Of a stretch of 64,000 nt of DNA, positions 50,754 to 60,527 are shown one piece after another. Source of the stretch: Cyclobacteriaceae bacterium. Lineage in GTDB: Bacteria; Bacteroidota; Bacteroidia; Cytophagales; Cyclobacteriaceae. The position numbers were made by a program, and so were the translations under genes. The stretch lies in assembly GCA_028285685.1 (NCBI GenBank), contig JANQOR010000041.1:350265-414264 (forward strand), written 5' to 3'. Positions within the stretch are counted from its first letter, which is position 1. The number at the start of each line of letters is the position of its first letter. Under the pieces are notes generated by a model that was not told the DNA's origin, made no database searches, and saw nothing but the letters and a program-made list of their open reading frames with translations.

Positions 50754-52757
50754 ATGGATTTTCACAAACAAATACTGCAAGGCATTCCAACAAAGCTCCC
50801 GCCCAAAAAGGAGTTAGATCCAACTATCAGTCACGCACCCAAACGAAAAGATATTCTCTCTACGGATGAAAAAAAGTTGGCCGTTCAGAATGCACTCCGC
50901 TATTTTCCTGATGAATGGCATCAAGAGCTCGCTCGCGAATTCGCAGAGGAGCTTAACAACTACGGTAGGATCTACATGTATCGGTTCATGCCCGAATACC
51001 AAATGCATGCGCGTCCGATCGAGGAGTATCCAGCTCAGTGCAAGCAAGCTGCTGGAATCATGTTGATGATCCAAAACAACCTGGACCCTGCTGTTGCACA
51101 ACACCCACAGGAATTGATCACGTATGGGGGTAACGGTGCGGTTTTTCAGAATTGGGCTCAGTACCTCCTCACTATGCAATACCTGGCCAACATGACGGAC
51201 GAACAGACGCTCCATATGTACTCAGGTCATCCCATGGGTCTTTTTCCATCCACGAAGGATGCACCCAGGGTGGTAGTTACGAACGGAATGATGATTCCAA
51301 ATTATTCCTCGCAGGATGATTGGGAAAAATACAATGCGCTTGGAATCACCCAGTATGGACAAATGACTGCCGGTTCCTACATGTACATTGGTCCTCAGGG
51401 AATCGTCCATGGTACCACCATCACGGTTATGAATGCGTTTAGGAAAAGGCTAGGGAAGGAAGAAACACCAGCGGGAAAAATATTTCTCACAGCTGGGCTA
51501 GGTGGAATGAGTGGTGCACAACCCAAGGCAGGTAACATAGCTGGCTGCATCACGATTTGTGCTGAAGTCAATCCGGAGGCAGCTAACAAAAGACACGAGC
51601 AAGGTTGGGTTGACGAGCTGATTGAAGACATGGATCGTCTTGTCGACAGGGTCAGAAAAGCCAAAGAGGGTAAGGAAATAGTGTCCCTTGCCTTTATTGG
51701 AAACGTGGTTGATTGTTGGGAGCGTTTTTACAGCGAAGACATTCTTGTGGAACTAGGTTCAGACCAGACTTCACTACATAATCCATGGTCCGGCGGATAC
51801 TACCCTGTTGGGCTCACTTTTGACGAATCCAATGACCTGATACGTAACAACCCCCCTCTTTTTAAGGAAAAAGTCCAGGAATCGTTAAGAAGGCATGCGG
51901 CATCCATCAACAAACATGTCGAGCGGGGAACTTACTTTTTCGATTATGGAAATGCGTTCTTGTTGGAAGCTTCCAGAGCTGGAGCTGATATTATGGCTGA
52001 TAATGGTATTGACTTCAAGTACCCTTCCTATGTTCAGGACATCCTGGGACCCATGTGCTTCGACTATGGATTCGGACCTTTTCGATGGGTCTGTACTTCA
52101 GGTAAATCCAGTGACCTGAAGAAGACAGATCAGATCGCACTTCGCGTGATGAATGAGATTAAGGCCAATGCACCGGAGGAGATTCAGCAGCAGATGCAGG
52201 ACAACATCACCTGGATAGATCAGGCAGAACAGAATCAGCTGGTAGTTGGGTCGCAGGCAAGAATACTGTACTCCGATGCGGAGGGTCGTTCCAAGATTGC
52301 AGAAGCATTCAATGCCGCTATCGGATCAGGGGAAATTGAAGGACCAGTGGTACTCGGTCGTGATCACCACGACGTAAGCGGTACAGATTCGCCATTTCGG
52401 GAAACCAGCAACATCTACGATGGCAGTAAGTTTACCGCTGACATGGCCATACACAATGTCATTGGCGACAGCTTCAGGGGAGCTACTTGGGTTTCTATTC
52501 ACAACGGTGGTGGTGTCGGATGGGGTGAGGTCATCAACGGAGGGTTTGGAATGTTGCTGGATGGTTCAAAGGAGGCTGACGAACGTCTGAAGCGAATGCT
52601 TTTCTACGACGTAAACAATGGTATTTCTCGAAGAAGTTGGGCCAGAAACAAGGAGGCAATTTTCGCTATGAAGCGTGAGATGGCGAGAACACCAGAACTG
52701 CGCGTGACGCTCCCAAACCTGGTGGATGATCAAATCCTTAACGGTCTATTTGATTAA
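50754..52757 (+). CDS. hutU: Urocanate hydratase
   Basis: A 667-residue urocanase that converts urocanate to 4-imidazolone-5-propionate with NAD as electrophilic cofactor. Features are MYSGHPMGLFPS near residue 155, the NAD-binding TAGLGGMSGAQPKAG near residue 247, FDYGFGPFRWVCTSGKSSDL near residue 437 (the family Cys within VCTSG), and NGGGVGWGEVINGGFG near residue 583. It is of the long type (about 660-680 residues). The formiminoglutamate-processing gene is not adjacent. Confidence 0.95.
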   Translation: MDFHKQILQGIPTKLPPKKELDPTISHAPKRKDILSTDEKKLAVQNALRYFPDEWHQELAREFAEELNNYGRIYMYRFMPEYQMHARPIEEYPAQCKQAAGIMLMIQNNLDPAVAQHPQELITYGGNGAVFQNWAQYLLTMQYLANMTDEQTLHMYSGHPMGLFPSTKDAPRVVVTNGMMIPNYSSQDDWEKYNALGITQYGQMTAGSYMYIGPQGIVHGTTITVMNAFRKRLGKEETPAGKIFLTAGLGGMSGAQPKAGNIAGCITICAEVNPEAANKRHEQGWVDELIEDMDRLVDRVRKAKEGKEIVSLAFIGNVVDCWERFYSEDILVELGSDQTSLHNPWSGGYYPVGLTFDESNDLIRNNPPLFKEKVQESLRRHAASINKHVERGTYFFDYGNAFLLEASRAGADIMADNGIDFKYPSYVQDILGPMCFDYGFGPFRWVCTSGKSSDLKKTDQIALRVMNEIKANAPEEIQQQMQDNITWIDQAEQNQLVVGSQARILYSDAEGRSKIAEAFNAAIGSGEIEGPVVLGRDHHDVSGTDSPFRETSNIYDGSKFTADMAIHNVIGDSFRGATWVSIHNGGGVGWGEVINGGFGMLLDGSKEADERLKRMLFYDVNNGISRRSWARNKEAIFAMKREMARTPELRVTLPNLVDDQILNGLFD

Positions 52758-52985
52758 TTCTCCTGCCATCAAAATTGAATTCCGATCATTTAGCAAGCTG
52801 ATTGTCAGTCGATCTGGTCGAGTTCTGATGCATGGAGGCGATTGTCCAGAGTGATAAATCGTTCCAGGATACCTCACTTTTAGATAATCATTGTCAAGTC
52901 ACTACCAAATCAACCATAAGCATATTAACTATGAGTTAAGAATCCCTCCATCTTGATTAATTTGTCTGACCTTAAGAACAAAAAA

Positions 52986-53345
52986 ATGGTAGAGAAAAAA
53001 ACATGGGATGACGTCCCCACCGAGGAAGTGACTCCTGAAATGCATCGAAAAATTGTCTGGGGCGAAAAACTGATGATTGCCAAGATGAAGTTCAAAGACG
53101 GCTTTAGGGTGCCCCTTCACTCACACGAAAACGAGCAAATAACGCACGTCATTTCCGGAACGATCCGGTTTTGGTTTGGGGAGAACAAAGAGCAAGAAAT
53201 GGATCTTGGACCTGGCGAAATGGTCGTCATTCCACCACACCTTCCACACGAGGCACTCATGATTGGAGAAGTAGAAGAAGTTGATCACTGGGCTCCCCCT
53301 CGTCAAGACTGGTTGGATGGATCGGATGACTACCTGAGAAAGTAG
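52986..53345 (+). CDS. Cupin-domain protein
   Basis: A 119-residue single-domain cupin. Cupin motif 1 is seen as RVPLHSHENEQITHVISG and motif 2 as GEMVVIPPHLPHEAL, with His and Glu residues that would bind one metal. The ATG at 52986 is chosen over an in-frame TTG at 52953. The following short-chain dehydrogenase gene starts inside its stop codon (GTG at 53345), so the two are translationally coupled. The substrate is unknown. Confidence 0.85.
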   Translation: MVEKKTWDDVPTEEVTPEMHRKIVWGEKLMIAKMKFKDGFRVPLHSHENEQITHVISGTIRFWFGENKEQEMDLGPGEMVVIPPHLPHEALMIGEVEEVDHWAPPRQDWLDGSDDYLRK

Positions 53346-54106
53346 TGGATCTAGGAATCAAAGGTAAGGTCGCGTTCGTAGCAGCTTCGAGCGATGGGTT
53401 AGGGAAAAGCGTTGCACTGGAGCTAGCCAAGGAAGGTGCTAACCTCGCCATCTGTGGTCGGGATGAAGAAAGGCTTCAAAGCGCCAAACAAGAAGTGCGG
53501 GTCTACGGTACCGAGGTGCTGCCCATTGCTGGGGACCTGTCGATTTCTGACGACCGGGAGAAGATCATCGATGCAACTCTCAAAACCTATTCTTCCATCG
53601 ACATTTTGGTGACCAATACAGGCGGGCCACCGTCTGGCAGGTTTGAAGATCTAAGTGCGGAGCAATGGGATCAGACATACCAGTTGCTTTTAGCAAGTGC
53701 AACACATCTTATTCGAGGATTTTTACCTGGAATGAAGGACAAGAAATGGGGCCGAATCGTTGCGATCACCTCCCAGGCGGTCAAACAGCCAGTGGGGAAT
53801 CTTATCTTATCTAACTCCGTTCGAGCGTCAGTGGTTGGGCTAATGAAAACATTGGCAAGTGAGTTGGGGCCCTATAACATCACAGTTAACAACGTAATGC
53901 CTGGTTATACGCAGACTTCAAGGTTGACGCAATTGATTGAAAAAAATCCGTCTTTTTCCTCTGCAACTGAAGAGATTCCTTTAGGTAGATTTGGCGATCC
54001 GGAAGAATTTGCCGCTGCGGTTGCATTCCTGGCTAGCAAGCGTGCCAGTTACATTACCGGCACATCCCTTGCAGTGGATGGTGGGTGGATCAAGAACATC
54101 CTCTAA
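53345..54106 (+). CDS. Short-chain dehydrogenase/reductase
   Basis: A 253-residue classical-type SDR. The cofactor motif is unusual: AASSDGLGKS near residue 13 in place of T-G-x3-G-x-G. NTGGP stands at the NAG position and the catalytic region reads AITSQAVKQPVGNLILSNSVRASVVGL, where the usual Y-x3-K appears as N-x3-R, so Tyr and Lys of the catalytic site are missing or shifted. The C-terminal GTSLAVDGGW is normal. SDRs with this altered site form a subgroup often near 3-oxoacyl-ACP reductases in name; the activity is uncertain. It uses a GTG start overlapping the cupin stop. Confidence 0.83.
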   Translation: MDLGIKGKVAFVAASSDGLGKSVALELAKEGANLAICGRDEERLQSAKQEVRVYGTEVLPIAGDLSISDDREKIIDATLKTYSSIDILVTNTGGPPSGRFEDLSAEQWDQTYQLLLASATHLIRGFLPGMKDKKWGRIVAITSQAVKQPVGNLILSNSVRASVVGLMKTLASELGPYNITVNNVMPGYTQTSRLTQLIEKNPSFSSATEEIPLGRFGDPEEFAAAVAFLASKRASYITGTSLAVDGGWIKNIL

Positions 54107-54187
54107 TCTACATTGATCCAATGATTTAGAGGCTCAGGCCACTTCCATGAAAAAAAGTGCTATCTTAATTTAGAAAATCAAGCACCA

Positions 54188-56008
54188 TTGATTAACAAAG
54201 TTGCCACACTACTCACCTGTCTGGTTACCTGCTTTAGCTATGGTCAAGAAGCAACGATTGCTCAAGTTGACTCATTATATGAGGTAGGTTTCGAGCTAAG
54301 AAATGGACCAGTCGATAGCTGTTTCAACATCATCAGAAAATCCAAAGAAATCAGCCTAAAGCTTGGTTACTCCTTTGGAGCACAAAGAGCTGATATATTC
54401 TCAATATTTTTTTATACAAGCAAGGGAAGATTCGATTCTGCTGCGATCGCTGAAAAAATCGTATTTGATTACTTCAGAACCAACCCAGAATTCGAGGATT
54501 CCTTCCAACACGGCTTGGCTTACTACTATTCTGGAGTCCTGAAGTGGAGAAGCCAAAATCTAAAAGAGGCCAGATCTCGGTACAGTTCAGCATTGAGGAT
54601 ATTCACTGAACTAAAAAACACCTACTACATCGCTACTACAAACAGTCGGTTAGGCATAATTGAAATGAATCAGGCAAATTATGCAGAAGCGCTTGACTTA
54701 TTTATGACATCATATCTGATGAAACTAAACTCCGGTAGGCCCGCGGCAGAATACGCTCCAGAACTTGCCAATATTGCTGCAGTGTACCAGGGCATGGGAT
54801 CCAATGAGGAGGCGGCAAAATATGCAAGATTAAGCCTGGAATTAGAAATTGCACGAGGGAACCACCGTAACGTTGCGGGAGCTTTGCTGATCTTGGGTTC
54901 ACTCATTGATGAAAAAGACCCGGATAGCGCAATTCACTACTTCGAGCGTTCATTTCGTATTGCAAATGAAAACGGCCACATAAAAACTGCTGGTATTTCA
55001 AAATATAGGGTAGCCAGAGCGTTGACTCAGAAAGGCAATTTTATTCAGTCGCGGAATCAACTGCAGGAACTTCTCACTCAACTACAGGTCAGTAATTACA
55101 AGGATTTGTCGGCTGATGTGTATCAGTTACTTGCTATCAATGATTTCAATCTGGAAGAGTTCGAATCTTCCATCAGGAATGCAAAAAGAAGTTTAGAGCT
55201 TGGTGAAAGTTATGGCGCAAAGACTACGATCACGAGTGCAGCTCAGCTATTAAGTAATGTCTATGCCAAAACTTCCAAACTTGACTCGGCCTTGTTCTAT
55301 AACAAGCTGTACTCTGCCTATAGAGATTCTGTTCATAACACGGAAAACCAGATGACGATTGCCCGGTTGAATTCCAAACTGGACAACCTTGAGATCAGAA
55401 AGGAGGTAGAGCTTTTGGAGAAGCAAAGAGAAATCGATGTGCAAAATCGACGGCTATTGATTATTTCCCTAATTGCTATAGTTATCACAAGCATCTTATT
55501 CGTTACTGCATTGGTATTCAGACACAAAAGCAATCAACGAAAGCAGCGCCTAAAAACACTCGAGTTAGAACGGGAAAAGAACATTCTGGACGAGGAGTTA
55601 TACCAGCAGACCTTAAGGATGATCAACATGAATCATGGTATCACGGAGCTTGAGATCTCCTTGTCTGAGATAAAAAAGCAATCAGACATATCACAAAAAG
55701 ATGTTCAGAAGGTGCTGGGAAACATAAAGCTCAACAAGACCATAGAAAAAGAGTGGAAAAATTTTGACAACTATTTTGGCAAGAAGCATGAGCATTTCTA
55801 TGAGGGCCTTGTAGCCAAACACCCGCAACTTTCTCTTCAAAATCGAAGGTTAGCAGCATTAATAAGGATAGATCTCAGCAATCGCGAGATTGCTCAAATT
55901 TTAAATATCAGCCAAAACAGCGCCAAAATGGGTCGTTATCGTTTGAAGACAAAACTCGGTTTGCAGGAAAATGATAACTTGACACAGTATTTATTTCAGT
56001 TTTCTTAA
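54188..56008 (+). CDS. TPR sensor with membrane segment and C-terminal HTH
   Basis: A 606-residue protein starting at TTG, since the upstream ATG at 54147 is out of frame and closes quickly. A signal peptide (to about residue 19) leads into TPR repeats (about 30-375), a coiled coil, one membrane segment (LLIISLIAIVITSILFVTAL near residue 420), a second coiled coil, and a LuxR-type winged or helix-turn-helix end (RRLAALIRIDLSNREIAQIL then NISQNSAKMGRYRLKTKLGL). This layout is common in Bacteroidota, where such proteins link periplasmic TPRs to a cytoplasmic DNA-binding domain. The signal and target genes are unknown; the next gene is a GH109-like protein. Confidence 0.85.
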   Translation: MINKVATLLTCLVTCFSYGQEATIAQVDSLYEVGFELRNGPVDSCFNIIRKSKEISLKLGYSFGAQRADIFSIFFYTSKGRFDSAAIAEKIVFDYFRTNPEFEDSFQHGLAYYYSGVLKWRSQNLKEARSRYSSALRIFTELKNTYYIATTNSRLGIIEMNQANYAEALDLFMTSYLMKLNSGRPAAEYAPELANIAAVYQGMGSNEEAAKYARLSLELEIARGNHRNVAGALLILGSLIDEKDPDSAIHYFERSFRIANENGHIKTAGISKYRVARALTQKGNFIQSRNQLQELLTQLQVSNYKDLSADVYQLLAINDFNLEEFESSIRNAKRSLELGESYGAKTTITSAAQLLSNVYAKTSKLDSALFYNKLYSAYRDSVHNTENQMTIARLNSKLDNLEIRKEVELLEKQREIDVQNRRLLIISLIAIVITSILFVTALVFRHKSNQRKQRLKTLELEREKNILDEELYQQTLRMINMNHGITELEISLSEIKKQSDISQKDVQKVLGNIKLNKTIEKEWKNFDNYFGKKHEHFYEGLVAKHPQLSLQNRRLAALIRIDLSNREIAQILNISQNSAKMGRYRLKTKLGLQENDNLTQYLFQFS

Positions 56009-56032
56009 GCATCCATTTTTCACAACAATGCA

Positions 56033-57433
56033 ATGAAGAGAAATCACTTTTTAAAATCTCTGATTGGTGCCTCAACCTTTCTTGGACTTCCATTCACCTC
56101 ATTCAGTAAGCTGAACAAGCAGCAGATTCAGGAAAGGATCAGGAGCCTACAACAGAATATCAGGGGCGATCTTGTTGGTTTTTCGGTTGACCCCATCAAG
56201 AAAGTAAGAGTTGGAATAATTGGTCTTGGTAATCGAGGGAAAATCCTTGCTCAAATGCTCCACTGGTTGATTGAAAACGACAAAGCTGAAATAGTCGGAC
56301 TTTCCGATCTGATCGAGGGTAATGTTGAGAAGGTGATACAGGACCTTAATGGTGTTCAAAAAAGTAAGCCTGCGACATATACGAAAAACGAAAATGACTG
56401 GAAAAACCTTGTTGAGCGTGATGATGTAGACCTCATACTCATCGCAACCCCGTGGAGATGGCATACGCCGATGGCGATCTACGGAATGGAGCAGGGAAAA
56501 CATGTTGCGTCTGAAGTCCCAATTGCCTACACATTAAGCGATTGCTACAAACTCATTCAGACTGCTGAGGTGACCAGAAAGCACTGTATGATGATCGAAA
56601 ATTGCTGTTATAACGATGAGGAGCTTTTTGTCTTAAACATGATTCAGAAGGGTGTTTTCGGCGACCTCACTCATGCTGAAGGAGCATACATTCATGACCT
56701 CCGTAAGCATATGCTAAGTGAGGACTACTACCAAGGTCAGTGGCGCATTCAACATCATCGAAATCGAGATGGAAATTTCTATACTACACATGGTATAGGG
56801 CCTATCAGCAACTACCTGAACATTGGTCATGGAGACTATTACTCGACTTTGACATCTATAAGCTCACGAGAAAAGAATCTTAGTGACGCAGCAAAAAGGA
56901 AGGGCTCACCCTTTACCGACATTAAGTGCGGGGATATGAACACCACCATGATGAAAACAGCGATGGGAAAAACAGTCATGCTTCAGTTTGATGTTCATAC
57001 TGGTAGCCCCTATTCCCGAATCAACAAAGTTGTTGGAACTGGTGCTGTCCATGCTGGATACCCAAGTCGGCTGTATATAGATAATCCTGAGGAGCTTAAA
57101 TATTGGGGTCACAATTGGTTAAGCGATGAAGCGTACACTGATTATAAGGAAAAGTTTACACATCCACTGATCAAGAAATTGAAAAGCATCAGTGAGAATT
57201 ACAAACAAGGTCACGGAGGAATGGATTTCGTCATGATCTATCGATTGATCACCTGTCTGAACAAAGGTGTTCCGTTGGATCAGACCGTGTACGACAGTAT
57301 CACCTGGAGCGCAATCACTCCACTGTCTGAGCTTTCAGTAGCTAATAGTAGCGAAACGGTGGAGTTTCCGGATTTTACGGGAGGTACCTGGAAAAACGAC
57401 AGAGATCTTGAAATTATGAGAATGCTTTCCTAG
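56033..57433 (+). CDS. Gfo/Idh/MocA protein, GH109-like
   Basis: A 466-residue exported protein with an N-terminal signal (MKRNHFLKSLIGASTFLGL). The Rossmann motif GIIGLGNRG is near residue 60. Then TPWRWHTPMAIYGMEQGKHV, SEVPIAYTLSDCY, and FYTTHGIGPISNYLNIGHGD match glycoside hydrolase family 109 proteins, which use NAD to cleave alpha-N-acetylgalactosaminides. The 3' end overlaps the convergent kinase gene by 20 bp. Whether it has GH109 activity or another Gfo/Idh role must be tested. Confidence 0.82.
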   Translation: MKRNHFLKSLIGASTFLGLPFTSFSKLNKQQIQERIRSLQQNIRGDLVGFSVDPIKKVRVGIIGLGNRGKILAQMLHWLIENDKAEIVGLSDLIEGNVEKVIQDLNGVQKSKPATYTKNENDWKNLVERDDVDLILIATPWRWHTPMAIYGMEQGKHVASEVPIAYTLSDCYKLIQTAEVTRKHCMMIENCCYNDEELFVLNMIQKGVFGDLTHAEGAYIHDLRKHMLSEDYYQGQWRIQHHRNRDGNFYTTHGIGPISNYLNIGHGDYYSTLTSISSREKNLSDAAKRKGSPFTDIKCGDMNTTMMKTAMGKTVMLQFDVHTGSPYSRINKVVGTGAVHAGYPSRLYIDNPEELKYWGHNWLSDEAYTDYKEKFTHPLIKKLKSISENYKQGHGGMDFVMIYRLITCLNKGVPLDQTVYDSITWSAITPLSELSVANSSETVEFPDFTGGTWKNDRDLEIMRMLS

Positions 57434-58478
57434 CAGCTTCAATGCTCTGTTTGATTTCATCCCTTTTTCTTCTGAGCTCGCTTATAAATTTCAGCTGATT
57501 CTGACATCGAATCAGGTTTTGATCGGGAAAGTCAACCTTGTAATACCTGTCTCCAAAAAGATAGTCGGTCAGGAATCTGACAGCCATGATGAATGGCATA
57601 TATTCAATCGAAAGTGGCAAGGAATCCCACTCCTTATCCGTAAGTAGTCCACCTGTCTGAGAAACATATCCCTGTAGAAATTCAACGAAAAGACGGTGCT
57701 GGAATTCAACAGCTTCAAGGTTAGGATCACCTTCCTGCACAGCGTTGCATAGCGTTCGAACCGCGTCTCCAAAATCATGGAAAATATGACCGGGCATTAT
57801 CGTGTCCAGATCTATCAAACACAGCGCTTTTCCGCTGGAACGGTCGAAGAGGACATTGTTCAACTTAGTATCGTTGTGGGTTACTCTCGTTGGAAGTTCT
57901 AAATGATCTACTGAGCTGAAATACTCAATGAGTTGCTCAACTTCGGGAATGGATTCGTGAGCGGAGGTAAGTCGGGCATGGTTTGCCTTTTGCAAAGATT
58001 GCAGAAACCACTCTACTCTGAAGTCCAGGCCATGGAAATTAGGGAGTGTTACGTGCATACTGTTTAGATCGCAATTGACTGTTCCACAATGAAATTTCCC
58101 AATGATCCGCCCCACCTCTGCTCCAATGGTTAAATCTTCAGTTGCATCATACGTCATAGAATTTGGAATGTGTCTCATCACTCGCCAATCATGACCTTCA
58201 GCATCCGTATATAAGGGTTGCCTCTCGGTAGTCAGGAGTATCTCGGGAACCCGGTAATCTTCGATTTTCCTTAGCTCATCATTGATTATGAGGATATTCA
58301 GCATCAATTTCTCCGGCTCCTCAAAGATCTCCTTATTGATTCGCTGAAGCACGAACTCGTCTCCCCCACCTGACCTTACGTAGTAGCTCCTGTTTATCAA
58401 GCCCGAAGTAAACTCCTTAATTTCAGAGACACGATTCATTCCGAATCCCTCAACTACTCTGTGAATATCTATGTCCAT
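57414..58478 (-). CDS. APH-fold kinase, N-acetylhexosamine 1-kinase-like
   Basis: A 354-residue soluble kinase of the aminoglycoside phosphotransferase fold. The catalytic loop is VTHNDTKLNNVLFD near residue 197 and the metal-binding DLDTIMPGHIFHDFGD follows near residue 220. The level of resemblance fits NahK-type N-acetylhexosamine 1-kinases and related phosphotransferases. Its start overlaps the nucleotidyltransferase gene by 10 bp, so the two work together: a sugar 1-phosphate made here could be activated to a nucleotide sugar. The exact sugar is inferred, with GalNAc or GlcNAc as candidates. Confidence 0.8.
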   Translation of the reverse strand: MDIDIHRVVEGFGMNRVSEIKEFTSGLINRSYYVRSGGGDEFVLQRINKEIFEEPEKLMLNILIINDELRKIEDYRVPEILLTTERQPLYTDAEGHDWRVMRHIPNSMTYDATEDLTIGAEVGRIIGKFHCGTVNCDLNSMHVTLPNFHGLDFRVEWFLQSLQKANHARLTSAHESIPEVEQLIEYFSSVDHLELPTRVTHNDTKLNNVLFDRSSGKALCLIDLDTIMPGHIFHDFGDAVRTLCNAVQEGDPNLEAVEFQHRLFVEFLQGYVSQTGGLLTDKEWDSLPLSIEYMPFIMAVRFLTDYLFGDRYYKVDFPDQNLIRCQNQLKFISELRRKRDEIKQSIEAARKAFS

Positions 58479-59338
58479 AGAGCTGAGGGATAGTGACCAT
58501 CTTTTACATACTCCAGTATCTTATTTGTAACGTGTTCTCTGTCCTCGGGATAAGTGAGTCCCACCCATTCTGATCCGCTTGGCTGTAGTTGAACCTCTTT
58601 GCCTTGATCAATCGTTTCCTGAATGATGTCTGGAAGTAAAAGTTCGCCATCACCGATATTCGATTCTTCAAGCAAAAACTTATTGAAGCGATCTTCTATG
58701 AGAGGAAAAACGGTCGGATCAAGTATCCACATATTCATCGAAACTAGCTCGTTGCCAGTAAAGCTTTGCTTCAACTCCTCATCGAAATAAGTAGCACCAA
58801 TAGATGTGATCTTTTTATACTCTACGATCTTTTGCAATCGACCTTCATCGTGATTACACACTCCGCGTGACACCGAACCATGGACAGACAATGTTTTCTT
58901 TAGCGAATACGCCACCGCACCGAAGGTATCAGTCTCACCAAAAGTAAATGCTGCCCGGAACGCGTTTCTTCCGTAGAGATCATCTGCGTTGATCGTGACA
59001 AACTTTCCCTGGATCTGGTCGCGAGCACACCAGACGGCATGCGCAGTACCCCAGGGTTTTTGTCTTACACTTTTTACTTGAATACCGGTTGGAAGATCAT
59101 CTTGAGACTGGGCTACGCAGCAGAATTCAATGGATGTAGGTAAATGTGCTTGCAAGTAGACAGAGATCTCCTCCACCAGGGCTGACTTTGTAATGATGAC
59201 TAGCTTTCTGAAACCGGCCTCTATCGAATCATAGATGTTGTAGTCCATGAGATATTCCCCATTGGGACCCACTCCATCAAACTGTTTTAACCCACCGTAG
59301 CGACTGCCGGACCCAGCGGCTAGAATTACTAATGTCAT
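58469..59338 (-). CDS. Sugar nucleotidyltransferase
   Basis: A 289-residue nucleotidyltransferase: N-terminal LVILAAGSGSRYGGLKQFDG with the G-x-G-x-R nucleotide site, VTINADDLYGRNAF as the metal-binding region near residue 115, and WVGLTYPEDREHV near the end. It is probably a UTP- or GTP-dependent transferase for a hexosamine 1-phosphate. It is the upstream partner of the kinase gene. Confidence 0.83.
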   Translation of the reverse strand: MTLVILAAGSGSRYGGLKQFDGVGPNGEYLMDYNIYDSIEAGFRKLVIITKSALVEEISVYLQAHLPTSIEFCCVAQSQDDLPTGIQVKSVRQKPWGTAHAVWCARDQIQGKFVTINADDLYGRNAFRAAFTFGETDTFGAVAYSLKKTLSVHGSVSRGVCNHDEGRLQKIVEYKKITSIGATYFDEELKQSFTGNELVSMNMWILDPTVFPLIEDRFNKFLLEESNIGDGELLLPDIIQETIDQGKEVQLQPSGSEWVGLTYPEDREHVTNKILEYVKDGHYPSALWT

Positions 59339-59419
59339 TGAGAGCTATAAATTGAATCGAACAGTATTCGTGATGTGTGCGTCCCTTCAGTACATCTTGA
59401 ATTGTGTGAGATCAAGTGC

Positions 59420-60490
59420 TTATTTATCGACCGCATATTCATCGCCATAATATTTGCTGGTGATTCCAGTATGAAATTTGATTGCGGAAATTGGCTCATA
59501 CTTAACAGGCTCCAATCCCGGAAGCACCTCCAACATCTCTTCCTCCCAAACGTACACTGCCATCGGAATCGTTATTCTAGGCTTATCGTAGCTTGCTATT
59601 TTTGGCTTACTTACCCGATGTGTCGTTGAAGGCAACCGATCGTTTGTGATGCGTTGCATATAATCACCTGTGTTTAAAATGATGGTACCTGGTTCGGGAT
59701 TCAAGCGAATCCATTTCCCATTTGCCCTGTTAAAGACCTGGAGACCATCTACACTTTGAGCTGGCAGTATTGTAAAAAGATCAACGTCCTCGTGTCCCAG
59801 CATTCTGCCTGCACCTGATTTGTCATCCTCTTTGTTGATAGCTGGGTAGTAGTTCAGCCGGAAGCCAAAGTTGGTCGCTGTAAGTTTTTCATTGTATAAA
59901 TTTGGATCGCATTTGAGGTACTGAAGAATACTCTGCATGATCGGCAAGATCAGTTTCTCATGTGCTTGAACAACCTGTCGAAACGCCTGCTCATACTTTG
60001 CCTCCGGCCAGAACTCCTCAGCTCGAAAATCATCATTTCCGTCCAAGTCGAATGCCCTGCGACAAAACACCCAGCCTTCCACCAGGTCCGGATGAATGAT
60101 CGTGGTCTCCTTCATCGGAAAATATCCCTGATTTACTGATCCATGACGCTGAGCCTCAAAAGCCATCCTTTGCTCAAGAGTGGTTTTTTCGAATATTTCT
60201 GCGACATTTTGTTCGGCCATACGATACAGATCAGTATCCACCTCATGACCAGACAGAACAGCAAATCCAATTTCTTCAAGTGCTGACCCTAGCTCTTGGG
60301 CGAACGCTGCTCTGCCTTCCTCCCCTCCATTAAAAAATGCCTGCATATCGCAGGTTTGTATCACGAAATCATCATCAAATTGGTCAGACTCGCCGTGTTC
60401 CACTAAACGGTACTCCTGGCCTTTATTGACGCCTTCAAACCGTCTGAACTCTTGATTTAAAGCGTTAATTCCATCTTCTTTCTTAGCCAT
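59420..60490 (-). CDS. 2-oxoglutarate/Fe(II) oxygenase, isopenicillin N synthase family
   Basis: A 356-residue dioxygenase. The iron triad is GHEDVDLFTIL near residue 225 (His-x-Asp) and STTHRVS near residue 300 (distal His), with the oxoglutarate-binding Arg in DKPRITIPM. The N-terminal part (about residues 40-110) is the DIOX_N-type domain. The substrate is unknown. It shares the strand and a 37-bp spacing with the sodium transporter gene, so both may be in one transcript. Confidence 0.85.
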   Translation of the reverse strand: MAKKEDGINALNQEFRRFEGVNKGQEYRLVEHGESDQFDDDFVIQTCDMQAFFNGGEEGRAAFAQELGSALEEIGFAVLSGHEVDTDLYRMAEQNVAEIFEKTTLEQRMAFEAQRHGSVNQGYFPMKETTIIHPDLVEGWVFCRRAFDLDGNDDFRAEEFWPEAKYEQAFRQVVQAHEKLILPIMQSILQYLKCDPNLYNEKLTATNFGFRLNYYPAINKEDDKSGAGRMLGHEDVDLFTILPAQSVDGLQVFNRANGKWIRLNPEPGTIILNTGDYMQRITNDRLPSTTHRVSKPKIASYDKPRITIPMAVYVWEEEMLEVLPGLEPVKYEPISAIKFHTGITSKYYGDEYAVDK

Positions 60491-60527
60491 AATTTCCCTT
60501 TGATGATTTCTTAAAAGTAATCAAATG

